A stretch of DNA of 8,713 bases from Oscillospiraceae bacterium (GTDB taxonomy: Bacteria; Bacillota; Clostridia; Oscillospirales; CAG-272). Shown here one piece after another: positions 5,257 to 8,713 of the stretch. The position numbers and the translations under genes were made by a program. The notes beneath the pieces were generated by a model, which searched no databases, was not told where the DNA came from, and saw only the letters and a program-made list of their open reading frames with translations. Position 1 is the stretch's first letter, and every line of letters begins with the position of its first letter. The stretch is from positions 1-8,713 of the forward strand of contig SVQS01000077.1 of the NCBI GenBank assembly GCA_015065205.1, given 5' to 3'.

Positions 5257-7584
5257 TTACATACAAAGAACGTTGATGCTCTCGCCCTCAACCGTGACCT
5301 TTGCTACGCTATACGAATGCGAATAATCGGCAATAATCTGCTCTGCCAAGCGATCTTCAACTTCTTTTTGAATATAGCGGCGCATATTTCGTGCACCAAA
5401 TTTACGCGAGAAGGATGCTTTTGCAATCAATTCCAAAGCCTCGTTTGTGTACGAGAGCGCAATGGATTTTTCGGCAAGCGAGGTTTTGAGTTCCTCAAGC
5501 ATTATGCGCGCGATGCTGACAAAATCACGCTCATCAAGCTGACGGAAGGTAATAATTTCGTCTACACGGTTGATGAACTCGGGGCGCAAGAAGCCTTCAA
5601 GAGCCTTTTGCGTTTTACTCTCCGCCGCAATTTGCTCACTGATAGCAAATCCGGCAGTAGCACCCGAACGATCGGAGCCGGCATTGGTTGTCATTACGAT
5701 AACTGTGTTTTCAAAATTAACAGTCTTACCACGCGCATCGGTGATGCGACCGTCGTCAAGAATTTGCAAAAGAATGTTGAGCACATCGGGATGTGCCTTT
5801 TCGATCTCGTCAAAGAGAACGATGGAATACGGGCGACGGCGGATCTTTTCGGTCAACTGCCCCGCTTCGTCATAGCCAACGTATCCGGGAGGCGCTCCTA
5901 TGATGCGCGAAACGCTGTGCTTTTCCATAAACTCGGACATATCGAGACGAATCAGCGTTTCGGGGGAATGGAAAAGTTCATTGGCAAGCGCTTTGACAAG
6001 CTCTGTCTTTCCCACGCCCGTAGGTCCTGCAAAAATAAAGGAAACGGGCTTTCTCTTATAGGCGATTCCTGCACGGTGACGCTTGATAGCCTTGGAAACA
6101 GCCGCAACGGCAGTATCCTGACCGATAATGCGCTCCTTGAGTCGGCTTTCAAGACGGTCGATCTGTGCAAACTCATTTTCAGTAATGCTGGTTGCTGGAA
6201 CACCCGTCCAAAGCTCGATAACGTTTGCAATTTCCTCTTCGGTCAGCGTAACCGTTTTGGTCTCGGGCTCGATCTCGGAAAGACGCTCGGAGAGCTTAAG
6301 CTCCTCTGCACGCACTTTTGCGATTTCTTCATAGCGACTTTGCTCTACCGAATCATTGCCGGCGATTTCATTTTCAAGCGCTTCTCTCTTTTGCTTAAGG
6401 TCAAGAAGTCTGTCACGAATACGGTAGGATTCGTTGATAACCGCAGAAGAAAGCGAAAGAGCCGATGCAGCTTCATCCAAAAGGTCAATGGCCTTGTCGG
6501 GCAGATAGCGGTCGGTGATATAACGCTCGGAGAGCACGACAGCACGTCGAAGAACGTTTTCAGGCACAATAACCCCATGGAACTCCTCATAGTAGTGCTT
6601 AATACCGCAAAGCATCTCCATCGTTTCATCGACAGAGGGTTCGCTGACGGTTATAGGTTGGAAGCGACGCTCAAGCGCGGAATCCTTTTCGATATATTTA
6701 CGGTATTCGTTGAGCGTAGTTGCGCCGATAATTTGCACCTCTCCGCGAGAGAGCGCGGGCTTGAGAATATTGGCGGCATTGACACTTCCCTCGGCATCTC
6801 CTGCACCAACGATGTTATGAACCTCGTCGATAACAAGAATAGCATTGCCAACGGCGGTAACTTCACCCAAAAGGCCAAGAATACGCGACTCGAACTGTCC
6901 GCGGAACTGCGTTCCCGCAACAAGGGCGGTCATATCCAACAGATAGATTTCTTTGCCTTGTAGCTTGTACGGTACATTTCCCGACGCTATGCGAATAGCA
7001 AGCGCCTCGGCAATTGCGGTTTTACCCACACCGGGTTCGCCAATCAGGCACGGGTTGTTCTTTTGTCTGCGACAAAGAATTTGGATAACGCGAGAAAGCT
7101 CACGATCGCGACCGATGATCTGATCCAATTTACCTTCGCGCGCATACTGTGTGAGATTGCGGCTGTATGTGGGCAAAAATTTGAGTTTTTTCTCTTCTTT
7201 TGCCTTCTTTTTATCGGATTTTTTATCGTTAGCATTTGCTTTGGAAGCATCGGGAACGTTACCGTCGGGCTTTTGTGCAAAAAGTCCCGCATCACGGAAG
7301 AGCTTGGGCAAATCGATTGCAGGTGCACCACCGTCCTCAACATCATCAGCATCAGATGGTGTTTCGGTGTTTGCCAGCATTGCATTGATATCGTCTTCGG
7401 CACCCTCGAGCTGTTCGGGAGAAATGCCAAACTGCCCCATTACGTTGCCGACAAGATTATCAACGGGAACCCCCATATCCTTGGCGCATTTGAGGCAAAG
7501 CCCTTTTGTGCTCTTTTCGCCGTTTTCCATTTTTGTAACGAAGATAACTGCCATACGCTTATGGCATTGTGAACACATTACCAT
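5257..7584 (-). CDS. ClpE-like ATP-dependent unfoldase with N-terminal zinc finger
   Basis: This 775-residue HSP100 protein has two AAA+ modules. The first has Walker A GEPGVGKT (182-189), Walker B ILVIDEVH (249-256) and arginine finger ALERRF (304-309). The second has GPTGVGKT (520-527), VLFDEIEKAH (589-598), RPEFINRVDEII (667-678) and sensor-2 GARNMRR (730-736). A short coiled coil (about 385-440) separates them, far shorter than ClpB's. In place of Clp_N repeats the N-terminus carries a four-cysteine zinc finger (C4, C7, C30, C33), then an acidic and lysine-rich linker to about residue 135. This is the ClpE/McsA-like arrangement and suggests pairing with ClpP in protein quality control. 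The ClpP-docking tripeptide position reads AGF (644-646) rather than the usual Leu/Ile/Val-Gly-Phe, so docking is less certain. The first ATG is chosen; GAAAGGA lies 12 nt upstream, rather long. No ctsR, mcsA or mcsB neighbour and no CtsR operator was seen. Confidence 0.92.
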   Translation of the reverse strand: MVMCSQCHKRMAVIFVTKMENGEKSTKGLCLKCAKDMGVPVDNLVGNVMGQFGISPEQLEGAEDDINAMLANTETPSDADDVEDGGAPAIDLPKLFRDAGLFAQKPDGNVPDASKANANDKKSDKKKAKEEKKLKFLPTYSRNLTQYAREGKLDQIIGRDRELSRVIQILCRRQKNNPCLIGEPGVGKTAIAEALAIRIASGNVPYKLQGKEIYLLDMTALVAGTQFRGQFESRILGLLGEVTAVGNAILVIDEVHNIVGAGDAEGSVNAANILKPALSRGEVQIIGATTLNEYRKYIEKDSALERRFQPITVSEPSVDETMEMLCGIKHYYEEFHGVIVPENVLRRAVVLSERYITDRYLPDKAIDLLDEAASALSLSSAVINESYRIRDRLLDLKQKREALENEIAGNDSVEQSRYEEIAKVRAEELKLSERLSEIEPETKTVTLTEEEIANVIELWTGVPATSITENEFAQIDRLESRLKERIIGQDTAVAAVSKAIKRHRAGIAYKRKPVSFIFAGPTGVGKTELVKALANELFHSPETLIRLDMSEFMEKHSVSRIIGAPPGYVGYDEAGQLTEKIRRRPYSIVLFDEIEKAHPDVLNILLQILDDGRITDARGKTVNFENTVIVMTTNAGSDRSGATAGFAISEQIAAESKTQKALEGFLRPEFINRVDEIITFRQLDERDFVSIARIMLEELKTSLAEKSIALSYTNEALELIAKASFSRKFGARNMRRYIQKEVEDRLAEQIIADYSHSYSVAKVTVEGESINVLCM

Positions 7585-7615
7585 TTAGTGAATGAGTCCT
7601 TTCTTTGGAATTTTT

Positions 7616-7649
7616 GAAAAAGCCTACCGAAGAAACGGCAGGCTTTTTC
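7616..7649 (-). terminator. Intrinsic terminator after the cvpA-like gene
   Basis: A long hairpin pairs GAAAAAGCCT (minus strand) with AGGCTTTTTC, plus an inner CCG/CGG after one mismatch, around a 6-nt loop. The 3' arm is itself T-rich, so it can act in either direction. It lies 33 nt after the CvpA stop and only 31 nt before the Clp ATG, so the Clp gene must be expressed by read-through or from a promoter close by. Confidence 0.85.
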
Positions 7650-7682
7650 GGAGAATATCTAATTCAATAACAATTGTTTAAG

Positions 7683-8351
7683 TTAACTCAAAAAATCTCC
7701 CAACACCTTGACAATAACAGTATCGGGATATGCTGCTCCCTTTGCATCAATGAAACCAATGATTACAGCAATAATCATTAAAACAATAACGCCCATCAGT
7801 GCTCCAAATACGCCACCGAGAATGCGGTTTGCAGTGCCGATGAAAGCAATGCGGTCAGCAATCTTGGTCAGGAGCCATGCAGCAATAGTGAGAACTACGA
7901 AAGCCAAAACAAAGGTCAGCACATAGCCGAGAATATTGGAAACAACGTCTGCCATAGGGTTAGCAATGCTGTTGGTAACAGACTCAACCATAGCAGCTCC
8001 GCCCTCTTCGGAGAGAGACTCAAGAATTTCTGCTTTCTTCTCGGGAGCGAGCAAGAAATCGGGAGCGGATTCAACGGTACTTCTAAGGCCCTCGGTGTCA
8101 AGCGAGGCGTTTGCGCCTTGATAGATGCCATCTACCTTTTCGTACCAGAAATCATAAATGCCCTTAAAAATAAACTTATCCTTGAGGAAGGTGGCAACGG
8201 AAGAGCCAAGGAAGTATGTGATAACGATAGTGAGAATCAATTTAGCGGATTGAATCAGGCTCTTAATAAAGCCACGTTTTACGCCCACTACGATAAAAAT
8301 CGCAGCGACAAGTACAAATAAAATGTCAAGAATTAATGCGGTCGGGTTCAT
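7683..8351 (-). CDS. CvpA-family membrane protein
   Basis: The 222-residue protein has the CvpA pattern. An N-terminal hydrophobic segment (5-25) runs into GVKRGFIKSL (23-32), the typical G-x-x-R-G turn. A second membrane segment (36-57) follows, then a soluble loop of about 80 residues (58-137) rich in acidic and Ala/Ser residues. Two further segments (138-165 and 177-201) end it, the last with NRILGGVFGALMGVIVL (175-191). CvpA was named for colicin V production in E. coli; in Firmicutes the function is not settled. AAAGGAG lies 9 nt before the ATG. It begins 27 nt after the stop of the upstream partial gene and is probably cotranscribed with it. The central loop is longer than in the shortest CvpA proteins. 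Confidence 0.88.
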   Translation of the reverse strand: MNPTALILDILFVLVAAIFIVVGVKRGFIKSLIQSAKLILTIVITYFLGSSVATFLKDKFIFKGIYDFWYEKVDGIYQGANASLDTEGLRSTVESAPDFLLAPEKKAEILESLSEEGGAAMVESVTNSIANPMADVVSNILGYVLTFVLAFVVLTIAAWLLTKIADRIAFIGTANRILGGVFGALMGVIVLMIIAVIIGFIDAKGAAYPDTVIVKVLGDFLS

Positions 8352-8378
8352 AAATAAAATCTCCTTTATGTATGTTTT

Positions 8379-8713
8379 TTATGTGCGGAAGGTAATGTAA
8401 ACGGCTTTTTGCGGTGAGCAAAGTAGAACCTCTCTTTCGTTCAAAGCAAGTAACACCTTACCATCCGTTTGGTATTCCTCAAAATCTATTTGCCTGCTAT
8501 CAAGATCCAAGCGGCTCACACCGTTATAATCGGTCATAAAGAGCGCCTTTTCCCGATAGGCTAAGCCAATAAGATTTTGAGGGACAACATCATTATACAC
8601 TATTTTTCCGCTTTTGTCAAATATAATTATGATATTTTTTTCAGAAATTTCACTTTTTTTCAAACAAATTGCAACACCATCTGCACAAAGATCGGCTGTT
8701 GTAGGAATTTTTT
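8379..8713 (-). CDS. Unrecognised protein, C-terminal 110 residues (5' end outside window)
   Basis: The minus-strand frame is open from the window edge to a TAA at 8379-8381. It encodes at least 110 residues ending QKAVYITFRT. The segment alternates short beta-like stretches with Asp/Gly/Asn turns (IIIIFDKSGKIVYND, FMTDYNGVSRLDLD, DGKVLLALNEREVLLC). This repeating strand-turn pattern suggests blades of a beta-propeller or similar sensor domain. No family can be assigned with confidence; a DUF5711-like propeller is one possibility. A TTG at 8663 could look like a start, but the frame continues upstream without a stop and no ribosome binding site precedes it, so this is taken as the 3' end of a longer gene. 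It lies 27 nt before the cvpA-like gene. Confidence 0.6.
   Translation of the reverse strand, partial: KIPTTADLCADGVAICLKKSEISEKNIIIIFDKSGKIVYNDVVPQNLIGLAYREKALFMTDYNGVSRLDLDSRQIDFEEYQTDGKVLLALNEREVLLCSPQKAVYITFRT

Noticed and set aside
5179..6963. A 594-codon open frame on the plus strand
   Set aside because: It lies almost wholly antisense to the Clp gene, whose motifs are unmistakable. Its translation is Cys- and Phe-rich without domain features, and it begins inside the P-type-ATPase-like gene with no ribosome binding site that I could see.
8379..8663. A 94-codon gene starting at TTG 8663
   Set aside because: The frame is open upstream to the window edge, and no ribosome binding site precedes the TTG, so it is better read as the end of a longer gene.
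1..8713. tRNA or rRNA genes, CRISPR array, insertion sequence, prophage or conjugative module
   Set aside because: No repeat-spacer pattern, transposase or integrase motif, terminal inverted repeat or tRNA-like fold was seen; gene spacing is compact and consistent with core chromosome.

Overview
The window reads as chromosomal DNA from a spore-forming-lineage Firmicute, most likely an anaerobic Clostridia member. This rests on three things: the tsf/rpsB pair with strong AGGAGG-type ribosome binding sites, a YlmC/YmxH-type PRC-barrel protein (a family tied to endospore formers), and a ClpE-like unfoldase with an N-terminal zinc finger. No genus can be named from sequence alone. All recognised genes lie on the minus strand, so transcription runs from high to low coordinates. 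The plus-strand open frames are antisense shadows.

In transcription order the window holds: the 3' end of an unrecognised gene, possibly beta-rich (8713-8379); a CvpA-family membrane protein (8351-7683) ending at a strong intrinsic terminator (7616-7649); a two-AAA-module Clp ATPase with a four-cysteine zinc finger (7584-5257); 15 nt later a 907-residue P-type-ATPase-like membrane protein (5241-2518); a small PRC-barrel protein (2462-2169); a near-consensus promoter (2134-2106) and a roughly 120-nt leader; rpsB (1979-1242) and tsf (1217-294); one weak and one strong terminator hairpin; and the first 40 codons of a NUDIX hydrolase gene (121-1) with its own promoter.

The most unusual gene is the P-type-ATPase-like protein. 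It keeps the whole P2-type fold: N-terminal cytosolic segment, about ten membrane segments, A-, P- and N-domain spacing, and C-terminal membrane bundle. Yet almost every catalytic signature is replaced. The DKTGT position reads IGKRG, with Ile at the phosphorylated Asp. The TGES position reads DEKG, the GDGVND position reads GGEADD, the KGA position reads FDN, and PEGLP in TM4 reads ASSPA. The frame is open for 907 codons, so it looks like a maintained pseudoenzyme rather than a decaying pseudogene. It is tightly coupled to the Clp unfoldase gene, which suggests a membrane regulatory, adaptor or scaffold role. That role is inference.

Translation (rpsB-tsf) forms a separate transcription unit with its own promoter. 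The compact intergenic regions hold several regulatory signals: a promoter nested inside the tsf terminator, a potentially structured rpsB leader, a sigma-E-like -10 element before the PRC-barrel gene, and a terminator in the space just upstream of the Clp gene. No tRNA, rRNA, CRISPR array, insertion sequence or long repeat was seen. No gene-free stretch exceeds 300 bases.
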